A stretch of 64,000 bases of DNA from Desulfobacter sp. GTDB lineage: Bacteria; Desulfobacterota; Desulfobacteria; Desulfobacterales; Desulfobacteraceae. The translations under genes and the position numbers were made by a program. This document shows, piece after piece, positions 16,915 through 25,020 of the stretch. The stretch is taken from NCBI GenBank assembly GCA_028768525.1, contig CP054837.1, forward strand, positions 4,150,001 through 4,214,000, in the 5' to 3' direction. The notes below the pieces were generated by a model. It saw only the letters and a program-made list of their open reading frames with translations. It was not told where the DNA came from and did not search any database. The stretch's first letter is position 1; each line of letters opens with the position of its first letter.

Positions 16915-18381
16915 TTAAACGGTTTTAACCTCTTCCTGGGACTGATCGAATTTTGCAAGGGTTTCCTGGCTGGGTTTCTCAGTCATCATGGAAACAACCA
17001 CGATGGCGATGAAGGCCAGGATGAAACCGGGCATCAGTTCGTAAAAGTATTCCCCTTCGATTTTGATGTAATTTTTCACAACAAAGATGGTAACGGCACC
17101 GACGATCATGCCGGCCAGCGCACCGTACTTGGTGACCCCTCTCCAGCAGACGGCCAGGATGACCAGGGGGCCGAAGGCTGCGCCGAAGCCGCCCCAGGCG
17201 TAACCCACCATGTGGAGGATGGAGCCGGAATCCTTGGAGGCGATGAAAAAGGCGAGTACGGCAAAGGCCACAACGCCGATACGGCTGATCCAGGCTTTGG
17301 CACCGTCGTCATAGTTTTCAAAGAAGGGCAGATCCTCGGTCAGTGCAGAGGTCAGAACCAGGAGCTGGGAGTCGGCCGTGGACATCACTGCTGCCATAAC
17401 CGCTGCCAGTACGAAACCGGCGAAAACGGGATGGAACAGGGCCGTGGTCATGGCCAGGAAAATTCTTTCTTTGTTCCCGTCGGGACCGGTGACGCCGGCC
17501 ATGGGGACGATTTCGTTGTAGCCGATGCCGATGAGGCCGATGGCGGTGGCCAGGATCAGGCAGATGATCATCCAGGTGATGCCGATGCGGCGGGCGCTGG
17601 GAACGGCCTTTACACTTTCGATCCCGATGAACCGGGCCAGGATGTGGGGCTGGCCGAAATAGCCGAATCCCCAGGCCATGAGGGAGGCGCCGGTGATCCA
17701 GGAGGTGGTGAACTTAAAGGCTTCAGGTTTAACGGACACGATGGAAGCGCCGGAGCCGGAAATGGCGATATAGCCCAGGAGGGCGCAGAAAACCAGGGCG
17801 CAGAGCATGAGCAGGCCCTGGATCAGGTCGGTCCAGCAGACAGCCATGTAGCCGCCCAAAAAGGTGTAGGATACAACCACAAAGGTGGTGACCAGAAGTG
17901 CGGTCTGTTCAGTTGCGCCGAAACTGTGGGCAAAGAGCAGGGTGCCGCCCTTGAGGCCGGAGGCCACATAAAGGGTGAAGAAAAGAAGAATAACCACAGT
18001 GGAAACGATTTTCAGAAGGCCGGATTCATCGTCAAAGCGTTTGGCGATGAATTTGGGCAGGGTCACCACATCCAGTTTTTCGGTCATGGCTCTCAGCCGG
18101 CCGGCAACCACCAGCCAGTTGACATAGGCGCCGATGGTCAGGCCCAGTGAAATCCAGAGCCCCTCGCCGAGCCCGCCGGCAAATACCGCGCCGGGAAGTC
18201 CCAGAAGCAGCCAGCTGGACATGTCTGAAGCGCCGGCACTGATGGCTGTTGTGGCGGGACCCAGGGTCCGTCCGCCGATTAGAAAATCTTCATTGTTGCT
18301 TGTCCGCTTCATTGAGTAAAAACCAATACCCAACATTAACAGCAGATAAAGACCAAATTGTACGTACAACAAAATTCCCAT
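16915..18381 (-). CDS. putP: Sodium/proline symporter
   Basis: The 488-residue SSS-family transporter has about thirteen membrane helices. PutP-type sequence runs throughout: the SNNEDFLIGGRTLGPATTAISAGASDMSSWLL block at the N-terminus, the Na+-site region in GYFGQPHILARFIGI, and FVLAAVMAAVMSTADSQLLV. It imports proline with sodium across the inner membrane. AGGAG precedes the ATG. It is transcribed on its own, with a long leader and a palindromic operator (see 18506-18573), towards the terminator shared with the SlyD-like gene. Together with the P5C dehydrogenase nearby it points to proline use as carbon and energy source or as osmolyte. Confidence 0.93.
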   Translation of the reverse strand: MGILLYVQFGLYLLLMLGIGFYSMKRTSNNEDFLIGGRTLGPATTAISAGASDMSSWLLLGLPGAVFAGGLGEGLWISLGLTIGAYVNWLVVAGRLRAMTEKLDVVTLPKFIAKRFDDESGLLKIVSTVVILLFFTLYVASGLKGGTLLFAHSFGATEQTALLVTTFVVVSYTFLGGYMAVCWTDLIQGLLMLCALVFCALLGYIAISGSGASIVSVKPEAFKFTTSWITGASLMAWGFGYFGQPHILARFIGIESVKAVPSARRIGITWMIICLILATAIGLIGIGYNEIVPMAGVTGPDGNKERIFLAMTTALFHPVFAGFVLAAVMAAVMSTADSQLLVLTSALTEDLPFFENYDDGAKAWISRIGVVAFAVLAFFIASKDSGSILHMVGYAWGGFGAAFGPLVILAVCWRGVTKYGALAGMIVGAVTIFVVKNYIKIEGEYFYELMPGFILAFIAIVVVSMMTEKPSQETLAKFDQSQEEVKTV

Positions 18382-18861
18382 AATTCTCCTATTCCCTTCT
18401 TCTTTATTTTTTGCTATATAGTCCCGCCGAACTCACTGCGGGGGTGATTCATAACCTCCGGCCAATCTCCTTTTCCGCTTTGTTTCACTACAGGTCATTT
18501 AAGCTGCCGGAATAATTCGGTTCCGGCTATAATGGTTTAACCATTGCTATAGTAAAGATTGTTATTTAGTCAAGGCTTTTTTTTGATTTGTCCGGCGCGG
18601 AATTATTTTTTTGTGGCAGGCTTGCAGACTATCTGTCTGAAATTAAATGACATTTTGCGGTGTGGGGTTTTGCCGGCAAGGTCCCTGGAATGGCGATCTG
18701 ATCAGAAATTTGATATTTCTATCCGCCGGAATGGGGACGTACTGCTTCATTGGGACGGCAAAATTCGGAAAAGGGTTGCATGGGAGGAAAAATCCGCCTA
18801 TCTTGAAAAGAATTTTATTTTCCAATTTAATTCATAGGTTTCGATTTTTCGGAGTATGGTG
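18382..18861. other. 480-base intergenic region between divergent putP and response regulator gene
   Basis: Apart from the putP promoter/operator structure at 18506-18573, I see no convincing gene. Short open frames at 18559-18837 (+) have AT-rich, non-protein-like composition and no ribosome-binding site. No clear promoter for the response regulator was recognised. Confidence 0.6.
18506..18573 (-). promoter_or_regulatory. putP promoter with overlapping operator palindrome and leader hairpin
   Basis: Read on the minus strand, TTGACT (18568-18573) and TATAGC (18546-18551) are 16 bases apart. Directly after the -10 lies a perfect palindrome with arms AATGGT and ACCATT (18531-18545), at the expected transcription start. 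Then comes a hairpin with arms GCCGGAA and TTCCGGC (18506-18527). The palindrome position fits a repressor site. The leader to the putP ATG is about 160 bases. Confidence 0.6.
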
Positions 18862-19428
18862 ATGGATAAAAGAAGTCTGGTGCTTGCCGTTGATGATAAA
18901 CCCCAGAATCTTCAATTTTTGGGAAAGCTGCTCTCGGACCAGGGGTATGAACTGGTCATGGCCGAAAGCGGCAGACAGGCACTTGACTTTGTGAAGAAAG
19001 AGGTGCCGGATCTCATCCTTTTGGACATTATGATGCCCGACATGGACGGGTATGAGGTCTGCAAGCGGCTGAAAAAGGATCTGGGCACCAGCCATATCCC
19101 GGTTATCTTTCTCACCGCCAAAACAGATACGGAAGATGTGGTTAAAGGATTTGATGCCGGAGGGGTGGATTATGTGACCAAACCCTTTAACTCCGCCGAA
19201 CTCATGGCCAGGATCCGGACCCATATAGAATTGAAAACCCTGCGCGGCCTTCTGCCCATTTGCGCCCATTGCAAAAAAATCCGTGACGACGGCGGGTTTT
19301 GGGAAGATGTGGATGCCTATATTGAGACCCACTCAAAAGTGATATTTTCCCACGGCATCTGCCCGGAGTGTGCCAAGGGGCTGTACAAGGATGCCCGCTG
19401 GTATAAAAAGAAGCACGCCCCCGAATAA
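18862..19428 (+). CDS. Response regulator with C-terminal cysteine-rich (CxxC...CxxC) module
   Basis: The 188-residue protein has a receiver domain (VLAVDDKPQN, phosphoacceptor Asp55 in ILLDIMMPDMDG, FLTAKTD and DYVTKPFNSAEL). A compact tail follows: CAHCKKIRDDGGFWEDVDAY with Cys134/Cys137 and SHGICPECAKGLY with Cys167/Cys170. The four cysteines are well placed to hold a metal, probably zinc. I have seen this tail on other deltaproteobacterial signalling proteins; its role is not known to me. There is no DNA-binding domain and no cognate kinase next door. The start at 18862 (GGAG seven bases upstream) is preferred over the ATG at 18856. It appears to be transcribed alone. Confidence 0.88.
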   Translation: MDKRSLVLAVDDKPQNLQFLGKLLSDQGYELVMAESGRQALDFVKKEVPDLILLDIMMPDMDGYEVCKRLKKDLGTSHIPVIFLTAKTDTEDVVKGFDAGGVDYVTKPFNSAELMARIRTHIELKTLRGLLPICAHCKKIRDDGGFWEDVDAYIETHSKVIFSHGICPECAKGLYKDARWYKKKHAPE

Positions 19429-19512
19429 TTTCACCCCGGTTTATCCATTGATTTTTGTCCTTCAGTTTTTGAATAGTTCAATTGCTTTTTTCATGGATTG
19501 CGTTATCTTATG

Positions 19513-19538
19513 GACGTTGATTTGACGTAAATTGACGT
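19513..19538 (+). promoter_or_regulatory. Three phased GACGT direct repeats upstream of cooC operon
   Basis: GACGT occurs at 19513-19517, 19524-19528 and 19534-19538, the last two within TTGACGT(A/T)AA-like units. They are 11 and 10 bases apart, thus on one face of the helix. They end about 65 bases before cooC. An imperfect GC-rich hairpin (19549-19578) follows. Confidence 0.4.
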
Positions 19539-19601
19539 TAACCAGGTCGGCCCTGCCGGGTGAATTCCCCGTCGGGCCTCACCGCAACCACTGGAGCGAC
19601 T

Positions 19602-20366
19602 ATGAGTAACGTAATTGCCATGGCCGGCAAGGGCGGAGTTGGAAAAACCACTGTTTCCGCGCTGGTCACCCGATATTTTGCAAAACAGAATTCTGATCCT
19701 CTTCTTGCCATTGATGCCGATCCCAACTCCAACCTGGGCGAGACCCTGGGGCTGAAAATCGAAAATACCGTGGGAGATGTCCGGGAAAATTTCATGCGGG
19801 ATCCCCAGGGGGTGCCATCGGGCATGGACAAGGTGCTTTACCTTGAGATGCTCATGAACCAGGTGCTCATCGAAGAAAAGAACTTCGATCTGCTGGTCAT
19901 GGGCCGCCAGGAAGGCCAGGGCTGCTACTGCATGGTTAACAATATTTTAAACCGGTTCGCCGAAGAGCTGGAAAGCAATTATAAATACCTGTTGGTAGAC
20001 AACGAGGCCGGCATGGAGCACCTGAGCCGCAGGACCTCCGGCAAGGTGGATATCCTGCTCATGGTCACCGATTACGCCCTGAGGGGCCTGCGGGCTGTGG
20101 GACGGATCAATGAGATGCTCGGCGACCTGAAACTGGAAGTCAAAGCAAAGGGACTGATTGTGAACCGCGCCCCGGAAACTTTAAGCCAGGCCTTTTTGGA
20201 TGAAGTGGAACGGATCGGGGTGCCCATTATCGCCACCATACCCGATGACGGCAACCTCCTTGAATTTGATATGGAACAGCGCTCTCTCATGGAACTGCCC
20301 GACGACTCCCCGGCGGTTACAGCGGTGGACGAGTTGATGGCCAGGGTTCAGGAGGTCATTGCCTAA
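19602..20366 (+). CDS. cooC: CooC-type carbon monoxide dehydrogenase maturation ATPase
   Basis: The 254-residue P-loop protein of the MinD/CooC class has the deviant Walker A motif GKGGVGKTT, then LAIDADPNSNLGETLG and GRQEGQGCYCMVNNIL. The CYC pair is typical of CooC/AcsF proteins, which bind nickel or zinc between subunits and use ATP to load nickel into carbon monoxide dehydrogenase. The start is set at the ATG with GGAG five bases upstream (MSNVIAMAG); a longer GTG-started form is not needed. No CODH structural gene lies in this window, so the partner must be elsewhere. It is followed two bases later by a methyltransferase gene and heads a tightly packed run that reaches ubiX. Confidence 0.88.
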   Translation: MSNVIAMAGKGGVGKTTVSALVTRYFAKQNSDPLLAIDADPNSNLGETLGLKIENTVGDVRENFMRDPQGVPSGMDKVLYLEMLMNQVLIEEKNFDLLVMGRQEGQGCYCMVNNILNRFAEELESNYKYLLVDNEAGMEHLSRRTSGKVDILLMVTDYALRGLRAVGRINEMLGDLKLEVKAKGLIVNRAPETLSQAFLDEVERIGVPIIATIPDDGNLLEFDMEQRSLMELPDDSPAVTAVDELMARVQEVIA

Positions 20367-20368
20367 TC

Positions 20369-21139
20369 ATGGGCCATGTGTTCGATTTCAAAGATGCCGG
20401 CAGGTATGATGCCTGGTTTGACAGGCCTAAGCCCAGGCATGGGTTTGAGCTTGAGATCGGACTGACCCGTAAATTGATGAATCCCAGAAGGGGGCAGCGG
20501 CTGCTGGATATCGGATGCGGTTCCGGCATGAGCCTGGCTCCCTTTCTGGACGAGGGCATGAGCCTCACCGGCATCGACCCCTCTCCATATATGCTGGACC
20601 AGGCCGCCGCCCGCCTGGGCAGCCGGGTAGACCTGCACCGGGGACCGGCCGAAGATCTGCCCTTTGACGATAACGCCTTTGACACGGCGTTTTTTTTTAC
20701 CAGCCTGGAGTTTACAGAACGCCCGGCCAAGGCCATTGAGGAGGCCTGCCGGGTGGCAAAGGATCAGGTGGTGATCGGCGTTCTCAACCGCTACGCTCCC
20801 CTGAACATGGCCCGCCGGGCAAAAGGATTCATCTCCCCCGGCCTCTATTCCAAGGCCCATTTTTTCAGCATATGGGAATTGAAAATGATGCTGAGATCCA
20901 TTCTGGGCCGGGTGCCGGTGAAATGGGGCACCACCCTGCAATTCCCCTTTGTTTCCGGATCCTGGGCCGCCTGGATGGAGAACCGGCGCATACTGCAGAA
21001 ATCATATTTCGGCACCTTCATCGCCATGCGCATCAAACCGGTGCCCAAGTTCAGAACCCGCCCCCTGGCCTTGAGAATCCGCACCCGGAAAATATATAAA
21101 CCGGCCACAGGACTTGTGACCGGACTGAGGAGGCAATGA
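20369..21139 (+). CDS. Class I SAM-dependent methyltransferase
   Basis: The 256-residue protein has the methyltransferase fold motifs LLDIGCGSGMSLAPF (motif I), LTGIDPSPYMLDQAAARL (acidic loop) and EDLPFDDNAFDTAFFFTSLEF, as in the UbiE/Methyltransf_11 group. The C-terminal part (FSIWELKMMLRSILGRVPVKW) is less conserved. The substrate is unknown. It starts two bases after cooC and its stop overlaps the amrS start (ATGA), so it is translated in a coupled run with cooC, amrS, ubiA and ubiX. Proximity to a UbiA/UbiX pair makes a quinone-pathway methylation possible, but MenG/UbiE enzymes look different; this is only an idea. Confidence 0.82.
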   Translation: MGHVFDFKDAGRYDAWFDRPKPRHGFELEIGLTRKLMNPRRGQRLLDIGCGSGMSLAPFLDEGMSLTGIDPSPYMLDQAAARLGSRVDLHRGPAEDLPFDDNAFDTAFFFTSLEFTERPAKAIEEACRVAKDQVVIGVLNRYAPLNMARRAKGFISPGLYSKAHFFSIWELKMMLRSILGRVPVKWGTTLQFPFVSGSWAAWMENRRILQKSYFGTFIAMRIKPVPKFRTRPLALRIRTRKIYKPATGLVTGLRRQ

Positions 21140-22173
21140 TGGAAAAGGCAAAAGAGGCGTATCTCTACGACCGTCTGGAAAATGACGCGGTCCGATGCCG
21201 GATCTGCAACCATTACTGCAAAATAAAACCGGGGCGGCAGGGCATCTGCCGGGTCAGGGAAAATCAGGGCGGTAAACTGGTCTCCCTGGTTTACGACCGT
21301 GTGGTGGCCGCTTCGGTGGATCCCATTGAGAAAAAACCCATTTTTCATTTAAAGCCGGGATCGACGTCTTTTTCCATCGCCACCATGGGGTGCAACCTCA
21401 AGTGCAGGTTCTGCCAGAATGCAGATATTGCCCACCCCAGCGACCTGGGAACGGACGGGGGCGGCCCTGCCCTGGCCGGAAAGCCCTTCAGCCCGGAGGA
21501 AATTGTGGACCAGGCCGTTGCCCGGGGCTGCGCCAGCATTTCCTATACCTATACCGAGCCCTCTGTATTTTTCGAACTGGCCCTGGATACGGCCCGGCTG
21601 GCCAGGTCCAAGGGGCTGTATAATATTTTTGTGACCAACGGGTTCATGAGCCCTGAACTCGTTGAAATGGCGGCACCGGTGCTGGATGCGGCCAACGTGG
21701 ACCTTAAGGCCTTTAACGAAGACTTTTATAAAAGATACTGCAATGCCCGGCTGGAACCGGTAAAAGAGACCCTGAAGCTGATGAAGGCAAAGGGGATGAT
21801 GGTGGAGGTCACCACCCTGGTCATCCCCGGCCTCAACGACGACCCGGCGGAACTGGCCCGGGCCGCTGAATTTATTGCAGGGGACCTGGGAGCGGAAACC
21901 CCCTGGCACCTATCCCGGTTCCATCCGGCCTATAGGATGCAGGACCGGGGTCCCACCCCCGAGGCCACCCTGGATCTGGCCTGCGAGGCCGGTGAAAAAG
22001 CCGGACTCCACTATGTGTATACCGGCAATATCCGGGGCGCCCGGGAAAATACCTACTGTCCCGCCTGCGGGGCCCTTGGGGTGCGCCGGCGCGGCTATGG
22101 TGCTGAAAACTTTTTAACCCGGAACGGGGGCTGCCCTGAATGCGGCACCCGGATTTACGGAATTTATGAATGA
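21136..22173 (+). CDS. amrS: AmmeMemoRadiSam-system radical SAM enzyme
   Basis: The 345-residue protein starts with a CRICNHYCKIKPGRQGICRVREN zinc-type segment (residues about 18-40). The radical SAM cluster motif GCNLKCRFCQNADIAHPS follows, with Cys86, Cys90 and Cys93. The family's SYTYTEPSVFFELA and NVDLKAFNEDFYK blocks come next, and it ends with two CPxC pairs (YCPACGALG, GCPECGTRIYG). AmrS belongs to a conserved but biochemically unresolved set with AMMECR1- and Memo-domain proteins; neither of those is in this window. A GAGGAGG ribosome-binding site precedes the start, which overlaps the previous stop. The ubiA-like gene overlaps its end by four bases. Confidence 0.93.
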   Translation: MMEKAKEAYLYDRLENDAVRCRICNHYCKIKPGRQGICRVRENQGGKLVSLVYDRVVAASVDPIEKKPIFHLKPGSTSFSIATMGCNLKCRFCQNADIAHPSDLGTDGGGPALAGKPFSPEEIVDQAVARGCASISYTYTEPSVFFELALDTARLARSKGLYNIFVTNGFMSPELVEMAAPVLDAANVDLKAFNEDFYKRYCNARLEPVKETLKLMKAKGMMVEVTTLVIPGLNDDPAELARAAEFIAGDLGAETPWHLSRFHPAYRMQDRGPTPEATLDLACEAGEKAGLHYVYTGNIRGARENTYCPACGALGVRRRGYGAENFLTRNGGCPECGTRIYGIYE

Positions 22174-23072
22174 GCGATTTAATGAACCAATTAATGAGTC
22201 TGGGAATAAAACAATTTACTGAGAAAACCCGGGATTACGGGAAAATGATTAAATTTACCCATACGGTCTTTGCCCTTCCTTTTGCCCTGTCCGCCGTGGT
22301 GCTGGCCTGGCAGACCCATGCCCCTTCAGCCTGGGATCTGGGCTGGATCCTGGCGGCCATGGTCACGGCCCGGTCTGCGGCCATGGGGTTCAACCGCATC
22401 GTGGACGCGGCCATTGACGGAAAAAATCCCAGAACAGCCATACGGGAGATTCCCTCCGGGGTGCTCTCCATGAGAGAGTCCATTTTCTTTGTCTGCCTCT
22501 CCGGCCTGGGCTTTGTCCTTTCGGCGGCAATGCTCTCCCCGCTTTGCTTTTTTCTCTCCTTTCCCGTACTCTTTGCCCTTTGCTTTTATTCCTATACCAA
22601 ACGGTTTACCCCTTATTGCCATCTTTATCTGGGGTTTGCCATCGGTCTTGCACCCATGGGGGCCTGGGTGGCGGTCACCGATACCCTGGCACCGGGGGCG
22701 GTGTTCATGGCCGCAGCCCTCTGGACATGGATGGCAGGCTTCGACATTCTGTACGCCTGCCAGGACATTGATTTCGATCGGGAGCAGGGGCTGTTTTCCC
22801 TGCCCACTGTGCTGGGGGCTGAAAATGCCATGAAGGTCTCCAGGCTCTTTCATCTGATGACCATGGGGTTTTTTACGGCCATGTTTTTTGCCTTTTCCAT
22901 GCATCCGGTGTTCCTGGGATTTCTGGCCGCCATCGGGGTCGCCCTGGTCATTGAGCACCGCCTGGTCAATCCGGAGGACCTGACCCGGGTCAACATGGCA
23001 TTTTTCCACATGAATTCCATTGTGTCCCTGCTGCTGTTCATCGGGGTCCTCACCGAAACGGCATTGAGGTAG
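22170..23072 (+). CDS. UbiA-like prenyltransferase (probable MqnP of the futalosine menaquinone pathway)
   Basis: The 300-residue integral membrane protein of the UbiA family has the first Asp-rich motif NRIVDAAIDGKNPRT (about residue 73), the second motif DIDFDREQGLFSLP (about residue 197), and seven to nine membrane helices. It transfers a polyprenyl chain to an aromatic acid. In organisms with the futalosine route, a UbiA homologue (MqnP) next to UbiX/UbiD-like genes makes menaquinone. The adjacent ubiX supports this role here, as sulfate reducers depend on menaquinone, but 4-hydroxybenzoate prenylation cannot be excluded. It overlaps amrS by four bases and is followed two bases later by ubiX. 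Confidence 0.88.
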   Translation: MSDLMNQLMSLGIKQFTEKTRDYGKMIKFTHTVFALPFALSAVVLAWQTHAPSAWDLGWILAAMVTARSAAMGFNRIVDAAIDGKNPRTAIREIPSGVLSMRESIFFVCLSGLGFVLSAAMLSPLCFFLSFPVLFALCFYSYTKRFTPYCHLYLGFAIGLAPMGAWVAVTDTLAPGAVFMAAALWTWMAGFDILYACQDIDFDREQGLFSLPTVLGAENAMKVSRLFHLMTMGFFTAMFFAFSMHPVFLGFLAAIGVALVIEHRLVNPEDLTRVNMAFFHMNSIVSLLLFIGVLTETALR

Positions 23073-23074
23073 GC

Positions 23075-23692
23075 ATGGGCGTCAACGCAGGAAAAACCTA
23101 TGTGGTAGGCATCAGCGGTGCCTCGGGGGGAATTTACGGCATCCGCCTGGTCAAGGCCCTGGCCGAGACCGCTGCCCGGGTGCTTTTGGTGCTCTCCCAC
23201 GGGGGAAGACAGGTCCTGGAATATGAACTGGCCATGGAAAAGGATGAGCCAGTTATTGATTTTTTGGCCCGGCAAGGGGTGGCAGACCCTGCACTGGAAC
23301 GGGTTGACGTCTTTACCCAGGATGAGATTGCCTCGGCGCCGGCTTCGGGTTCCTTTATCCACCACGGCATGGCCGTGGCGCCCTGTTCCATGAAAACCCT
23401 GGCGGCCGTGGCTTCAGGCTATGCCGGCAACCTGCTGACCCGGTCCTGCGACGTGGCCCTCAAGGAGAGGCGTCCCCTGGTTCTGGTACCCAGGGAAACC
23501 CCCTTCAGCCTGATCCACCTTGAAAATATGACCCGGGCGGCCCGGGCCGGGGCCGTGATCCTGCCGCCGTCCCCCTCCTTTTATACCTTTCCCCAAAGCC
23601 TTGAAGACCTGGCCGATACGGTGGTGGCCCGGATCATGGATCACCTTGGCGCCGGCCACGATCTTTTGCCGCGCTGGGACGGGGGCCGCTGA
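23075..23692 (+). CDS. ubiX: UbiX-type flavin prenyltransferase
   Basis: The 205-residue protein shows the UbiX core: VVGISGASGGIYGIRLVKAL (FMN site), SGSFIHHGMAVAPCSMKTLAAVASGYAGNL described by its HGMAVAPCSM centre, ALKERRPLVLVPRETPFSLIH and AVILPPSPSFYTFPQSLEDL. UbiX prenylates FMN with dimethylallyl phosphate to make the cofactor of UbiD-type decarboxylases. A matching ubiD/mqnL-like decarboxylase is not in this window. It is immediately downstream of the prenyltransferase gene and six bases upstream of cca, in the same transcription unit. Confidence 0.95.
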   Translation: MGVNAGKTYVVGISGASGGIYGIRLVKALAETAARVLLVLSHGGRQVLEYELAMEKDEPVIDFLARQGVADPALERVDVFTQDEIASAPASGSFIHHGMAVAPCSMKTLAAVASGYAGNLLTRSCDVALKERRPLVLVPRETPFSLIHLENMTRAARAGAVILPPSPSFYTFPQSLEDLADTVVARIMDHLGAGHDLLPRWDGGR

Positions 23693-23697
23693 AACCA

Positions 23698-25020
23698 ATG
23701 GACGACCTTGTCACAGTGCTGGATGCCGTGGCGGATCGGAAGGATATCCGCCTGATCCTGGACCGGCTGGCCACCGCCGGACACAGGGTGCTGCTGGTGG
23801 GCGGTGCCGTGAGGGACGGACTGATGGGCCTTGTGCCCGGGGATGTGGATCTGGTCACCGATGCCCCGAATGAAAGGGTGGGACAATTATTCCGGGATCA
23901 GAAAACCCGGCTGGTGGGGGTAAGCTTTGCCGTGAACCTGGTCAATGGGGTGGAAGTGGCCTCCTGCCGGACCGGGTCGGATTTTCCCGTTTCAGACCTT
24001 TCCGCCCGGGACCTGACCATCAATTCCATGGCATGGGACCCTGCCCGCCGGATGCTTCTGGATCCCTTCAACGGCCGCAATGACCTTGAAAATCGCATCA
24101 TACGGTTTACGGGAGATTCGGAAGAGCGGATAGCGGCAGATCCCCTGCGCATGGTCCGGGCCTGCCGGTTTGCCGCCCGGTTCGGTGCTGAAATAGAACC
24201 GGCATCCCGTGCAGCCATCCGGGCACGGCGCCAATGGATAGCCGACCGCACCGCAGGGGAGCGCCTCCGCATGGAAGTGGTCAAGGCCATGGCCCTGGCT
24301 GCCCCCTCTCAGTTTTTCAGCCTTCTCCATGAGACCGGCCTTCTGGCCCATATCTTCCCCAGCCTGGACCGGTGCCACGGCCTGGACGGGGGCCCCTTTC
24401 ACGGAGAGAGCGTATTTGAGCACTGTCTGCTGGTGGGGGATGCCCTGCCGTCCCGGCAGCCCCTGCTTCGTCTGGCCGGGTATCTCCATGATACAGGAAA
24501 ATTTGATGCCGCCCGGATCAAGGACGGTAAATTGACCTTTGCCGGCCATGAAAAGTGCCGGGAGGCTGTGGAAAGGGATTTGATGCGCCTTCGTTTTTCC
24601 AACAAAGAACGAGCATATATGCTCTCGTTGATACAGGCCCATATGCGTCCCCTCAATGCCGATTCCACCCCCAGGGCGGTGCGGCGGCTAATGGCCATGC
24701 TCGATGACCTGCAGATATCCCACCGGGATTTTCTGCGTATGAGAATCGCGGATAAAAAGGGAAATCTGGCCAAATCCCCCTACACCTTTCCGGATATCCG
24801 TATCCGCCTTCACAAGATCCGGGACGCCGTGGAGAAGCAGACGGCATTCAATATCAATGACCTTGAGATTTCGGGGCGGGAGATTCAGGAGATTCTGGGC
24901 CTGGAACAGGGGCCGGATATCGGCACTGCCAAAGCCCGGCTTTTTGAGATGGTGCTGGAAAATCCCCATCTGAATGTACATGGAGAGTTGATCCGGCTGG
25001 CCAAGGAGATGAAAGCATGA
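23698..25020 (+). CDS. cca: CCA tRNA nucleotidyltransferase / poly(A) polymerase family, with HD domain
   Basis: This 440-residue class II nucleotidyltransferase has GGAVRDGLMGLVPGDVDLVTDA (catalytic GDVDLVT aspartates), DLTINSMAWDPARRMLLDPF, and GDSEERIAADPLRMVRACRF. A C-terminal HD phosphohydrolase domain follows (HGESVFEHCLLVGDAL, LAGYLHDTGK). It adds or repairs the 3' CCA end of tRNAs in the cytoplasm; some bacterial members are poly(A) or A-adding enzymes, which cannot be separated by eye. It lies six bases after ubiX and its stop overlaps the next start (ATGA). Confidence 0.9.
   Translation: MDDLVTVLDAVADRKDIRLILDRLATAGHRVLLVGGAVRDGLMGLVPGDVDLVTDAPNERVGQLFRDQKTRLVGVSFAVNLVNGVEVASCRTGSDFPVSDLSARDLTINSMAWDPARRMLLDPFNGRNDLENRIIRFTGDSEERIAADPLRMVRACRFAARFGAEIEPASRAAIRARRQWIADRTAGERLRMEVVKAMALAAPSQFFSLLHETGLLAHIFPSLDRCHGLDGGPFHGESVFEHCLLVGDALPSRQPLLRLAGYLHDTGKFDAARIKDGKLTFAGHEKCREAVERDLMRLRFSNKERAYMLSLIQAHMRPLNADSTPRAVRRLMAMLDDLQISHRDFLRMRIADKKGNLAKSPYTFPDIRIRLHKIRDAVEKQTAFNINDLEISGREIQEILGLEQGPDIGTAKARLFEMVLENPHLNVHGELIRLAKEMKA

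Noticed and set aside
18559..18837. A 92-codon open frame upstream of the response regulator
   Set aside because: It has no ribosome-binding site, its composition is not protein-like, and it overlaps the putP promoter region.
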